A DNA stretch of 44,832 bases from Oscillospiraceae bacterium Zagget6 (GTDB lineage Bacteria; Bacillota; Clostridia; Oscillospirales; Oscillospiraceae), in the NCBI GenBank assembly GCA_001941075.1, contig MSHH01000073.1, positions 1-44,832 of the forward strand. Reading direction: 5' to 3'. Positions 37,485-44,803 of this stretch are shown here, piece after piece; position 1 is the stretch's first letter, and the number at the start of each line of letters is the position of its first letter. Below the pieces are notes generated by a model. That model was given only the letters and a program-made list of their open reading frames with translations, was not told the origin of the DNA and did not search any database. The translations under genes were made by a program, and so were the position numbers.

Positions 37485-37542
37485 AAGCAAGCACCCTCGG
37501 AGAATGTTCCGGGGGTGCTTTTCTCATGCCGCCAACAGGCCG
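37485..37542 (+). repeat. Terminator-containing repeat, copy 2
   Basis: AGCACCCTCGG pairs with CCGGGGGTGCT and is followed by TTTT, then CATGC-GCCAACAGGCCG. Matches 35732-35791 almost throughout. It ends the cassette transcript 33 bases after the gp10-like stop codon. Confidence 0.75.
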
Positions 37543-37703
37543 TCGGTATCTTTCCCACCTGGAGCGGGACAGGCTCAGCGGCGCGTTAAACGCCCTCAGA
37601 ATCGTTTTAGCCTCTGGACGTGAAAGAATACGCCTGAACCCTCCAAACGCTCACAGCGCGGCCAGAACGAAGCGGCAGGGCTTTTTCCTCTTCCCTTCCC
37701 CGC

Positions 37704-37943
37704 TCAGATGTGCAGGAACAGCTCCGGGTCTATCCTGATACCCTCGAACCACTCACCGGCATAGAAGCCGCTGGCCTGGAGCGCGGCAAAGAGCTGTTCC
37801 CCGGCCACGCGATACTCTTTCCACAGCCGGGTCTCCGGGTAGGTCTCAGACAGCACCTTCCCGGAGCGGTGCAGCGCAAGAGAAAGATTGTCCAGCGTCT
37901 CCGGTTCGGCGGTGATCTCTCCAAGTATGGTCTGTACTGTCAT
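37704..37943 (-). CDS. Small acidic protein (79 aa), unknown function
   Basis: Met-Thr-Val-Gln-Thr-Ile-Leu-Gly-Glu-Ile then Leu-Asn/Asp-rich helices and a C-terminal Tyr-Ala-Gly-Glu-Trp-Phe-Glu-Gly-Ile-Arg-Ile-Asp-Pro-Glu. GGGAGG lies upstream. Codon and residue use look protein-like. Not recognised; it is alone between two gene-free stretches. Confidence 0.5.
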   Translation of the reverse strand: MTVQTILGEITAEPETLDNLSLALHRSGKVLSETYPETRLWKEYRVAGEQLFAALQASGFYAGEWFEGIRIDPELFLHI

Positions 37944-38660
37944 AGCTTGCGCGCCTCCCTTGCGCTGTGGGTGGCGGGATGGTTATTCTTTCCAGCAAAT
38001 TGCCGGTGTGAAACAACAAACCGCCGCATTTGAACAACTACCCCCCACCCCCCTATCGGGGGCAAAGCGGGGGCGCTGGCAACGAATCCGGGGCACTAGC
38101 TTTCTGCGCCGCGCAGAACAATGAAAATATTCTAAAACGACAACGTGCCGAAAAACCGGGGAAGTTAATCGTTTAACCTCCCCAACTGGCCGAAAAAGTT
38201 CAAAAAACGGGGTTTTACTCTTTGGAACCCCCTCAAATTTGCCCTGTTTTTCGCCGGTTTTTGCAGGTTTTTGAGGTTTTCTTGCATAATTTTTATACGT
38301 GCTGTAGAATCTCAGAGCGGGCCGCTCAAACGCCCCACTGTCTGCGTCCCCCCTCCGGGTGGTGCTGGGATACCCCCCCCACGGCCAGAAAAGCCCATAG
38401 CGCGGCCAGAGCGCCGCCGCATGGCCTCCATGAAGCCGCTCCAGGGGGAAAGAGAACCCGGCGGGGTGGTCATTTCCAAAATGGAAACCCCCTCCCCTTT
38501 TTGTTGACCTCAACAAAATGCTCTCCCCCCTCCCCTGCTCCCTGAACCGCGCCGGGAAATTGCCAAACGTTTGGCGATTTGCCCCGCTCGTTGAACTTTT
38601 TCCAAACCGGAAAAGGTTCATCCCCGCTCGGTGAATCTTGTCCACCAAACGGTGAAAGGC
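37944..38660. other. Gene-free 0.7-kb stretch with palindromes and direct repeats
   Basis: No convincing gene. It has a GGGGAAGTTAA/TTTAACCTCCCC hairpin (about 38159-38185), the perfect palindrome GCCAAACGTTTGGC near 38560-38573, an inverted repeat GAACTTTTTCC/GGAAAAGGTTC (about 38594-38620), and a 23-bp direct repeat (19 of 23) at 38583-38605 and 38625-38647 starting CCCCGCTCG. Such density fits a replication or transfer origin or a regulatory zone. A frame at 37983-38648 lacks a ribosome site and protein-like make-up. Confidence 0.55.
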
Positions 38661-39380
38661 TCACGGCTTTAGCTGCTCCCTCATCCGCTCCCGATAGAGG
38701 GCCACTTCCTCCACGGCGTGGACGCCCCGCGCCCCGTAGAAGTTCGTCCTCTCATCCAGGAACTGAGACAGTTCCCTTGTAACGGCGGGTTTTGACAGGT
38801 CCCGGAGGGCGTGGCGCTCCCAGCGGCGCACCGCCGCATTGTCTGCCCCCATCCGCTGGGCGGTCTGTTCCACGGTCAGGCCCTCCCCGTGTCGGAGGCG
38901 CATTGCCTCCCCCTCTTCCAGGGGAAGGCCGGACAGCGCCCGCTCCAGGGTGTCGCGCAGCTGCTCCAGGTACACCCGCCGCTCCGTATCGGCTATCAGA
39001 TCAGGCCCGGCCACCGTGTCCCCTATGGTTGCCCCCTCCGGGTCGTCGTCTGATAGGGGTATGTCCAAACTAACCGCCTTTTGGAGCGGGTCCCGCCGCT
39101 GCCTCTCCGTGTGACCGCCCACAGCCTCGGAAAAGGCCGTTTTCAGGTACAGGCCGTACCAGGTAAGGAACTTCCCCCGCTCTGGTTGGTAGGTCTCACA
39201 GGCCCCGTACAGGGCCAGGAACCCGGCCTGTGATAAATCCTCTGCCTCTGCCTTTGGCCACGCTCCGGCCCACCGTTTGGCCTGCTTCCAGACAAACCGC
39301 TCCACCTGTTCCCACAAATCGGCCAGATACTCCACCCGGCCCCGCTGAATTTCCATTGCAAGTTCTTCATTCGTTGACAA
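38661..39380 (-). CDS. Sigma-70-family RNA polymerase sigma factor
   Basis: 239 aa. Region 2 (Leu-Trp-Glu-Gln-Val-Glu-Arg-Phe, then Asp-Leu-Ser-Gln-Ala-Gly-Phe-Leu-Ala-Leu-Tyr-Gly-Ala and Tyr-Gln-Pro-Glu-Arg-Gly-Lys-Phe-Leu-Thr-Trp-Tyr) and region 4 with its HTH (Leu-Thr-Val-Glu-Gln-Thr-Ala-Gln-Arg-Met-Gly, then Ala-Ala-Val-Arg-Arg-Trp-Glu-Arg) are clear. I favour TTG at 39380 behind GGGGTGGGG, since the GTG at 39395 has no ribosome site. It would direct polymerase to element-specific promoters or act as a late switch. It follows a hairpin terminator, so it may be read only by antitermination or from its own promoter. Confidence 0.85.
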   Translation of the reverse strand: MSTNEELAMEIQRGRVEYLADLWEQVERFVWKQAKRWAGAWPKAEAEDLSQAGFLALYGACETYQPERGKFLTWYGLYLKTAFSEAVGGHTERQRRDPLQKAVSLDIPLSDDDPEGATIGDTVAGPDLIADTERRVYLEQLRDTLERALSGLPLEEGEAMRLRHGEGLTVEQTAQRMGADNAAVRRWERHALRDLSKPAVTRELSQFLDERTNFYGARGVHAVEEVALYRERMREQLKP

Positions 39381-39431
39381 AACGCCCCACCCCACGGTAA
39401 AATAAACTGAAAAGGTTCCCGTAGGGATAGG

Positions 39432-39472
39432 GAAAGGCGTCAGCTCTCACGGGTTGACGCCTTTCTTTCTGG
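39432..39472. terminator. Hairpin terminator between helicase and sigma genes
   Basis: GAAAGGCGTCA pairs with TGACGCCTTTC around a 12-base loop, with T-runs possible on both strands. It divides the helicase operon from the sigma gene. Confidence 0.7.
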
Positions 39473-39478
39473 AGCGGG

Positions 39479-39646
39479 TCAGAGGTCCAGCCGCTCCGCC
39501 AGCAGGCGGCAAAGGGTCCCCCGCTCCCCCGGAGGGACCAGGGGAAGCAGCCGCTTCTTTTCCCGCTCGTACTGTTGCCACCGGTCCCGCGTGGACCCCG
39601 TGACCGGTTTCACTTCCTGAATCAAAGCCATGATTTCACGTCCCAT
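39479..39646 (-). CDS. Small protein (55 aa) overlapping the helicase end
   Basis: Begins Met-Gly-Arg-Glu-Ile-Met-Ala-Leu-Ile-Gln-Glu behind GGAAGGGGG and overlaps the helicase stop by 25 bases; an internal ATG at 39631 is possible. It is rich in Arg, Glu and Leu (Gln-Gln-Tyr-Glu-Arg-Glu-Lys-Lys-Arg-Leu-Leu) and helical. Likely translated with the helicase. Function unknown. Confidence 0.55.
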   Translation of the reverse strand: MGREIMALIQEVKPVTGSTRDRWQQYEREKKRLLPLVPPGERGTLCRLLAERLDL

Positions 39647-40914
39647 GTTTGCCCCCTTCCCCGGTATGTGTCCAGGAACCGGTTACAACCGGCGTACCAG
39701 GACAGAATAACCGTGCCCGTGGCCCCGTGGCGGTTTTTTGCTATGTTCACCTCAAAGGGCTGCGCCTCCCCCGCTCCGGCCTTGTTTTCCTCGTAGTAAT
39801 TGGGCCTGTGCAGCAGCATGACGGTATCCGCGTCCTGTTCTATCGCCCCGCTGGAGCGGAGCTGTGAGAGTGTTGGGCGGCGGTCATTGCTGGCCGTACT
39901 TTCCCGGTTGAGCTGGCACAGGCACAGCACCGGGACATCAAAGCGACGGGCCAGCCGTTTCAGGTCATTGGAGGCTTTTGTGGTCCTGTCGTACTCCGTG
40001 GCCCGCGGGTCCTCCGGCTGAATCAGGCCCAAATAGTCAATGACCAGCAGCTCCGGCTTTTCCCGCTGGCAGCTCAGGGCGATTTCAGGGAGGGCGCGGC
40101 TCTTGCAGTCATAGAACAGTTTGCGGCTCGCCATCGTGTGACTGGCCTCCGCAATCTGGCCATATGCCCGCTTATCCAGGTTCCCGAAGGAAAGGCGGTT
40201 GTACGGGATACCGGAGACGGCGGACAGCCGCCGGGCGGTCAGCTCATTGCTCCCCATCTCCAGAGAGGTGAACAGTACCTTGCTCCGTTTGGCGATCATG
40301 TCCGCCACGGCCAGGCCGAAGGCCGTCTTGCCCACGCCGGGCCGCGCTCCGACGACGTTTAAAGAACCGGGCAGAAAACCGCCTATCACGCCATCCACGG
40401 ACCGGAGACCGGTTCGTACCACCCGAACCTTCCCGCTGTCCATCCGCTCTCTGTGGTCCAGGAAGTCCACAACGATGTCAGCCGGGGCCATAACGCCGCC
40501 CCCGCTCCGGGTTGTGATTTCATCTATCCTCCGGGCGGCCCCCGCCGACAGATCCGCTGGATCTGCCCCGCTGGAGAGGGCCTGTTCCTGAAGCTCCCGC
40601 CCCAGCTCCCCCAATGCCCGGAGCTGAGACGCCTGGGCCACCATGCCCGCATAGTCCAGCGCATAGGCGGCGGTTGGCGTGGCCTCTGCCAACTCTATGA
40701 CCGTGTTGTTATCCACCCCCGCCGCCCGGCCAATGGTCACAGCGTCCAGCCGCTCCCCGGCGTCCGCCATCTGACAGGCCGCCCGAAAGATGGTCCTGTA
40801 CCGCTCAAAGTGAAAATCCTCCGGGCTGACCTGTTCCCGGACACCGGGCAGCACAGAGGGGTCAATCAGCAGCGCGCCCACAACCGCCGCTTCCGCTCGC
40901 ATGGAATCCATCAT
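39622..40914 (-). CDS. DnaB-type replicative helicase
   Basis: 430 aa. The N-terminal helical domain (Glu-Ala-Ala-Val-Val-Gly-Ala-Leu-Leu) joins a RecA-like motor with Walker A Gly-Ala-Arg-Pro-Gly-Val-Gly-Lys-Thr (189-197), Walker B Leu-Leu-Val-Ile-Asp-Tyr-Leu and the DnaB Gln-Leu-Asn-Arg-Glu motif. It unwinds DNA ahead of the fork. Slightly shorter than host DnaB (about 440-460). It overlaps the initiator-like gene by four bases, so the pair forms the replication unit of the element. Confidence 0.94.
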   Translation of the reverse strand: MMDSMRAEAAVVGALLIDPSVLPGVREQVSPEDFHFERYRTIFRAACQMADAGERLDAVTIGRAAGVDNNTVIELAEATPTAAYALDYAGMVAQASQLRALGELGRELQEQALSSGADPADLSAGAARRIDEITTRSGGGVMAPADIVVDFLDHRERMDSGKVRVVRTGLRSVDGVIGGFLPGSLNVVGARPGVGKTAFGLAVADMIAKRSKVLFTSLEMGSNELTARRLSAVSGIPYNRLSFGNLDKRAYGQIAEASHTMASRKLFYDCKSRALPEIALSCQREKPELLVIDYLGLIQPEDPRATEYDRTTKASNDLKRLARRFDVPVLCLCQLNRESTASNDRRPTLSQLRSSGAIEQDADTVMLLHRPNYYEENKAGAGEAQPFEVNIAKNRHGATGTVILSWYAGCNRFLDTYRGRGQTWDVKSWL

Positions 40915-41597
40915 AGCAAATCAAGCCCGTTCTTCTCAAGGTCGAACTGTGGCGGCGGGGGTGGTGCGGGGGACTGGTTGGCCTGGCCGTTCTGTCTCCG
41001 TACCCAGGTACGAACACAAGCCTTCCAGTCCCTGATTCTGGTTTTTCCTCTCATCCATCCGCCGGTCTCGTAGAAGTCAACGAACCGCTGCGCGTCTATC
41101 TGGTAGTCGTTTTCTTTGCAATATGCCTCGACTTCCTCCACCGTTGGGGGGATGAATTTCTTTTGCCGCCTGGGTGTGGGCGCGTCAGCGTCCCCTCTAG
41201 TACTTGGTTTAGATAGTACTTTATTACTATAGTATTTAATATTGTCCGGGTTTTCCGTATCCGGTTGAGCCGTATCCGGTTTTACCGTGTCCGGGAAACC
41301 CGGATACGGTGATTCACGAAAGATGTACTCATATCCTCCCAGCTTTCCATTGCTGTCTCGGAGCCGCCGCCGCTCCAGATAACCGGCCCGCTCCAGTTCC
41401 GTCAAGGCCGCGGCAATACCGTCTTTCCCTTCTTTGCAAATTCCGGCCAGCCCGCGAACAGAAAAATCCCAGTCCTCCGGCAAAGATAAAATCTTACTCA
41501 ACAGCCCCACGGCCTTCAAGCTCAGCCTTTCATCTTTCAGGTGGTAGTTCGCCATAACGGTATAATTCTTGCTTTTCTCTACCCGTATTATCGGCAT
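40911..41597 (-). CDS. HTH replication initiator-like protein
   Basis: 228 aa. A winged-helix N-terminal domain (Asn-Tyr-His-Leu-Lys-Asp-Glu-Arg-Leu-Ser-Leu-Lys-Ala-Val-Gly-Leu-Leu-Ser, then Ala-Leu-Thr-Glu-Leu-Glu-Arg-Ala-Gly-Tyr-Leu) is typical of phage and plasmid replisome organisers. The linker is charged. A C-terminal DnaD-like helical segment ends with Trp-Lys-Ala-Cys-Val-Arg-Thr-Trp-Val, and a Pro-rich tail follows. It probably binds the origin and delivers the helicase encoded next. Confidence 0.8.
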   Translation of the reverse strand: MPIIRVEKSKNYTVMANYHLKDERLSLKAVGLLSKILSLPEDWDFSVRGLAGICKEGKDGIAAALTELERAGYLERRRLRDSNGKLGGYEYIFRESPYPGFPDTVKPDTAQPDTENPDNIKYYSNKVLSKPSTRGDADAPTPRRQKKFIPPTVEEVEAYCKENDYQIDAQRFVDFYETGGWMRGKTRIRDWKACVRTWVRRQNGQANQSPAPPPPPQFDLEKNGLDLL

Positions 41598-41698
41598 TTT
41601 GTTTCACCCCTCATTCACCCCCCGGCCCCGCTCCATACAAAGCCGGGGGAATTGGTTTTCTCCCACCCGGCACAGAACCAGGTGGGAGGTTGTTGTTA

Positions 41699-41902
41699 TC
41701 ACCGGGTCAGCGCTGCAAGCGCGCTGTCGAACTTCTCCATGTCCAGATAGACCACCCGCCCGCTCTTGATGTGGGGCAACTGGCCCGCCTTCACCGCGTT
41801 GCGGATGAAGTAAGTAGACAGGCCGGACACCTGCGCCGCCTCGTTGATTCTGAGATACCGTTTCTCTGCCAGTTCGCTTTTGGAAATTTTGTTTGCGTGC
41901 AT
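41699..41902 (-). CDS. Excisionase-like HTH protein (right module)
   Basis: 67 aa. Leu-Arg-Ile-Asn-Glu-Ala-Ala-Gln-Val-Ser-Gly-Leu-Ser-Thr-Tyr-Phe-Ile-Arg-Asn-Ala-Val-Lys-Ala-Gly, then Ser-Gly-Arg-Val-Val-Tyr-Leu. It is a paralogue of 34656-34871 and closest to the excisionase/DNA-binding family. Its strong leftward promoter also reads into the replication genes. Either copy could serve the integrase. Confidence 0.75.
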   Translation of the reverse strand: MHANKISKSELAEKRYLRINEAAQVSGLSTYFIRNAVKAGQLPHIKSGRVVYLDMEKFDSALAALTR

Positions 41903-41955
41903 AAATTTCTACCTCCATTTAACATTTGTGTTGAATTGTCCTATTCGTTAGTTAA

Positions 41956-41984
41956 AGTATATCACTGAGTAATAGAGAGGTCAA
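41956..41984 (-). promoter_or_regulatory. Leftward promoter of the right module
   Basis: TTGACC, 17 bases, TATACT on the minus strand, driving the excisionase-like gene and the replication genes. ACAAATGTT lies between it and the start codon and again in the opposite promoter, a candidate repressor contact. Confidence 0.8.
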
Positions 41985-42023
41985 GCGTAGAATCAAAAAT
42001 CATTCAGGTTTCTTTGTTTACCG

Positions 42024-42052
42024 TTGACAAATGTTCCTCCGTGTTGTAGAAT
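42024..42052 (+). promoter_or_regulatory. Rightward promoter of the right XRE repressor and integrase
   Basis: TTGACA, 17 bases, TAGAAT. The XRE start follows after 30 bases. ACAAATGTT overlaps the -35. Confidence 0.8.
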
Positions 42053-42082
42053 TTAACTATCATTTCAGGGGAGGCGCAACAA

Positions 42083-42655
42083 ATGGCACAATTTCAGTTT
42101 GACGGAAAAAAACTCCGACAACTCCGTGAAGAGCGGGGTTTGTACTTGAAAGACGTTGCCGCCGCTGTGGGGTGTTCCGCCGCCGCTGTGGGCCAGTGGG
42201 AAACGGGGAAAAGAAACCCGTCCACAGCCGCCGCTAAAAAGCTCGCTGAATTTTTTGACGTGGACAGCGCCTCCCTGTGGTTGGGACTTGCTTCCTCCTC
42301 GCAGGACAGCAACAGTTTCCCGCCTCCAAAAACAGAGGGTGACATCATCCGTCATGTGGCCGCGCTCGTTTCCGTTGGATTCACGCTTAAATTTAGCGAA
42401 AATGAAGAAACGGGCAAAAGCACAGCTGTAATGTTTTCCCCCGACATAGATAAAAAAACAGACCTTTGGGGCGCTCTGGTTTCTGTTGGTGCTATTCAGA
42501 ACGCCGTTGCCGCTGGTTTCGGCGTCAATGTCGTTGACGGCTCCACAATCCCGGCGGACTGGCAAAGCATACTAGGCCCCTATTTAGACTTTGCCCTTGC
42601 TGAACTGGACAAAATCCCGCTCGACAAAGAAGAAACCCCCGCTCCAGAGGAATGA
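42083..42655 (+). CDS. XRE-family transcriptional regulator (right module)
   Basis: 190 aa. N-terminal HTH_3 domain (Leu-Arg-Gln-Leu-Arg-Glu-Glu-Arg-Gly-Leu-Tyr-Leu-Lys-Asp-Val-Ala, then Ala-Ala-Val-Gly-Gln-Trp-Glu). The C-terminal domain of about 110 residues is not recognised and has no obvious LexA Ser-Lys pair, so induction may be by a protein partner, as in phage-satellite repressors. GGGGAGG precedes the start. It lies between the divergent promoters and the integrase. Confidence 0.85.
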   Translation: MAQFQFDGKKLRQLREERGLYLKDVAAAVGCSAAAVGQWETGKRNPSTAAAKKLAEFFDVDSASLWLGLASSSQDSNSFPPPKTEGDIIRHVAALVSVGFTLKFSENEETGKSTAVMFSPDIDKKTDLWGALVSVGAIQNAVAAGFGVNVVDGSTIPADWQSILGPYLDFALAELDKIPLDKEETPAPEE

Positions 42656-42680
42656 CTTCCTTTCCGGGGAACGGGGGTTT
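42634..42680 (+). terminator. Terminator-like hairpin between repressor and integrase
   Basis: AACCCCCGCTCC pairs with GGAACGGGGGTTT and is followed by TTTTAG. It begins inside the last codons of the repressor and would limit integrase expression from the repressor promoter. Confidence 0.6.
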
Positions 42681-42703
42681 TAGTTGGTTTAGTTGGTTAT
42701 TTT
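42674..42703 (+). repeat. Right copy of 30-bp inverted repeat (TTTAGTTGG units)
   Basis: Identical to the minus strand of 30594-30623. It lies between the hairpin and the integrase ribosome site and contains two TTTAGTTGG units in tandem. Confidence 0.65.
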
Positions 42704-42746
42704 CAGAGATTTGATTTTTTGATTTTCAGAGGGGAGGGTGTAACCC

Positions 42747-43931
42747 GTGGCAACCGTTTTAGACAAGAGAAACGCCAAAGGGGAACTGTATTTTGAGATT
42801 CGGGTCAGCCGTGGCCGGGGGAGAACCAGGGCTACGACGACCTGGACGCCGCCGCCGGAATGGTCGTTTAATTACAGCAAACGCCAGGCCGATAAAGAAG
42901 CCGCTGAGTTTGAGCGACAGGTGAAGGCCGGGGAGTATCTCACCCGCTCGGAGCGGGTGGCGCTGGAGGCGCAGAGGGCAGCAGAAGAGGCCAAAATATT
43001 GACCGTGAAGCAGTTCGGGGAGCGGGTATTCATGGCCGCCAAAGGCCCGGAGCTAGCCGAAAACAGCCGGGCCAGCTATCAAGGAAACCTTGACAACTGG
43101 GTCTATCCCACGTTGGGAGACGTGAAGCTCATCGACGTTACCCCCGCCATGATCTCCGGCCTGTTGCTCTCCATGCAGAAACAGGGGAAGTCACAGGCCA
43201 CCCGCGTAAAGATTTACAACATCCTCAACGGCCTGTTTGAAATGGCCTTTTTGCAAGACGCCGTTCCGGTCAACCCCATGCTGAAAGTGCCACGGCCAAA
43301 GAAGGGCAAAAACGAAGAAAACGCCGACGGCCCGGAAATGTTGACCGCCGACGAATTGAATACCGTCTTTGAAGCCCTCGAAGGGGAACCCCTTCTCTGG
43401 CAATGCTATGTTCACTTTCTGGCTGACAGCGGTTGCCGCCGTGGGGAGGTTGCCGCTCTATGCTGGACAGACATCGACTGGAACACCGGGGCCGTCAATA
43501 TCAGCAAATCCCTGAACTACACGAAGGACAAAGGGGTTTATATCTCCAGCCCAAAGAACGGCCACAGCAGGACGGTTTTTGTTGGAGCGGATACCCTGCA
43601 CCTGTTGACGAAGCTCCGCACCGCTCAGGCCAGCAGTTGTGTCTCTAAATACTGCTTCACGCAGCGCAACAGCCCGGAACCGCTTCACCCTCAGTCCCCC
43701 ACCCGGTACTTGCAGAAGCTCTCAGCCCGTACCGGCCTAAACCTTCACCCGCACATTTTCCGTCACACTTTTGCCAGCCTTGCCATTCAATCCGGGGCCG
43801 ATGTACTCAGCGTCTCCCAGGTGTTGGGCCACAGCTCCACCTCCGTCACCCTGGACGTTTACGGCCATGCCAGCGATGAAGCAGCCCGGAAAGCCGCCGC
43901 TGTTTTCCGTGAAGCCGTGGGGCTGAAATAA
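42747..43931 (+). CDS. int: Tyrosine-type site-specific integrase
   Basis: 394 aa. The N-terminal arm-binding domain (Ile-Arg-Val-Ser-Arg-Gly-Arg-Gly), SAM-like core-binding domain (about 85-180) and catalytic domain are present. The active-site set is complete: Arg231, Lys270, His336-xx-Arg339, His362 and Tyr372 (Val-Tyr-Gly-His). GTG start at 42747 behind AGGGGAGGG. It ends 94 bases before the right att repeat, the standard place for tRNA-targeting elements. A broken copy of its C-terminus lies at 30040-30115. Confidence 0.96.
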   Translation: MATVLDKRNAKGELYFEIRVSRGRGRTRATTTWTPPPEWSFNYSKRQADKEAAEFERQVKAGEYLTRSERVALEAQRAAEEAKILTVKQFGERVFMAAKGPELAENSRASYQGNLDNWVYPTLGDVKLIDVTPAMISGLLLSMQKQGKSQATRVKIYNILNGLFEMAFLQDAVPVNPMLKVPRPKKGKNEENADGPEMLTADELNTVFEALEGEPLLWQCYVHFLADSGCRRGEVAALCWTDIDWNTGAVNISKSLNYTKDKGVYISSPKNGHSRTVFVGADTLHLLTKLRTAQASSCVSKYCFTQRNSPEPLHPQSPTRYLQKLSARTGLNLHPHIFRHTFASLAIQSGADVLSVSQVLGHSSTSVTLDVYGHASDEAARKAAAVFREAVGLK

Positions 43932-43937
43932 AGGGCC

Positions 43938-43964
43938 GTGGTGGAAAACGTGGTGGAAAATCAG
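43938..43964. repeat. Right copy of 27-bp end repeat (two GTGGTGGAAAA units)
   Basis: 26 of 27 bases match 30448-30474. It lies 61 bases inside the right att repeat, directly after the integrase stop. Candidate integrase arm site. Confidence 0.65.
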
Positions 43965-44025
43965 AAAAGCCGCTCGTTCGTCAAACTGACAAATTGGGTC
44001 AACCATGCTCTAAAAGTTCGCAAAT

Positions 44026-44146
<121 letters not shown>

Positions 44147-44149
44147 ATA

Positions 44150-44226
44150 TGGCGACCCGGAACGGGCTCGAACCGTCGACCTCCAGCGTGACAGGCTGGC
44201 GTTCTAACCAACTGAACTACCGGGCC
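44150..44226 (-). tRNA. tRNA-Asp (GTC)
   Basis: 77 bases, acceptor GGCCCGG/CCGGGTC, G73 and encoded CCA. Anticodon loop CTGTCAC gives GTC. T-loop GGTTCGAGCC. Confidence 0.97.
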
Positions 44227-44266
44227 ATTTGCAATTTTTATTTGAACAGCAATGCTGTTTCTATCG

Positions 44267-44342
44267 TGGCAGGGGCAGAAGGAATCGAACCCTCGGCACG
44301 CGGTTTTGGAGACCGCTGCTCTACCAGCTGAGCTATACCCCT
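44267..44342 (-). tRNA. tRNA-Trp (CCA)
   Basis: 76 bases, acceptor AGGGGTA/TGCCCCT, G73 and encoded CCA. Anticodon loop CTCCAAA gives CCA. Confidence 0.96.
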
Positions 44343-44382
44343 ATAAAAGAGGGACGGTCACATCGCTACCCTGAATCAACTC

Positions 44383-44459
44383 TGGTGGGCCTTCAGGGGC
44401 TCGAACCCGGGACCATCCGGTTATGAGCCGGAGGCTCTAACCAACTGAGCTAAAGGCCC
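44383..44459 (-). tRNA. tRNA-Met (CAT), probably elongator
   Basis: 77 bases, acceptor GGGCCTT/AAGGCCC, A73 and encoded CCA. Loop CTCATAA gives CAT. A paired first base (G1-C72) rules out initiator. tRNA-Ile2 with lysidine also has CAT, but the body resembles elongator Met. Confidence 0.92.
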
Positions 44460-44475
44460 AAATTTTCAGAAGAAT

Positions 44476-44509
44476 TGCCGCCACACGATCGCGTTGCCGC
44501 GTGGCGGCA
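44476..44509. other. GC-rich hairpin between tRNA-Met and tRNA-Asn
   Basis: TGCCGCCAC pairs with GTGGCGGCA around a 16-base loop. With no proper T-run it is more likely a processing stem than a terminator. Confidence 0.5.
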
Positions 44510-44515
44510 TCTTCA

Positions 44516-44591
44516 TGGCTCCCCAAGTAGGACTCGAACCTACGACAGCGCGGTTAACAGCCGCGTGCTCTACCGACTGAGCTATTGAGGA
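44516..44591 (-). tRNA. tRNA-Asn (GTT)
   Basis: 76 bases, acceptor TCCTCAA/TTGGGGA, G73 and encoded CCA. Loop CTGTTAA gives GTT. First tRNA after 5S; the stem TCCAGAAGG/CCTTCTCCA (about 44594-44624) lies between them. Confidence 0.97.
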
Positions 44592-44625
44592 ATGTGGAGA
44601 AGGCCAAGGGTTTGACCTTCTGGAT

Positions 44626-44740
<115 letters not shown>

Positions 44741-44774
44741 TTTGTCTCGCGGCTCTCACCGCTCAACAGATGGT

Positions 44775-44803
44775 ATTGTAGCACTTCTTTCCCGGTTTGT
44801 CAA
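44775..44803 (-). promoter_or_regulatory. Promoter of the 5S-tRNA operon
   Basis: TTGACA, 17 bases, TACAAT on the minus strand, preceded by A/T-rich bases. The start would be near 44768, about 28 bases before 5S. Confidence 0.88.

Noticed and set aside
37526-37738. 70-codon plus-strand frame after the cassette terminator
   Set aside because: Its ATG lies in the tail of the terminator repeat with no ribosome site, and the end runs antisense into the small gene at 37704.
37983-38648. 221-codon minus-strand frame
   Set aside because: No ribosome site, mixed Cys/Arg/Gly composition without secondary-structure pattern, and it covers palindromes and direct repeats. Treated as non-coding.
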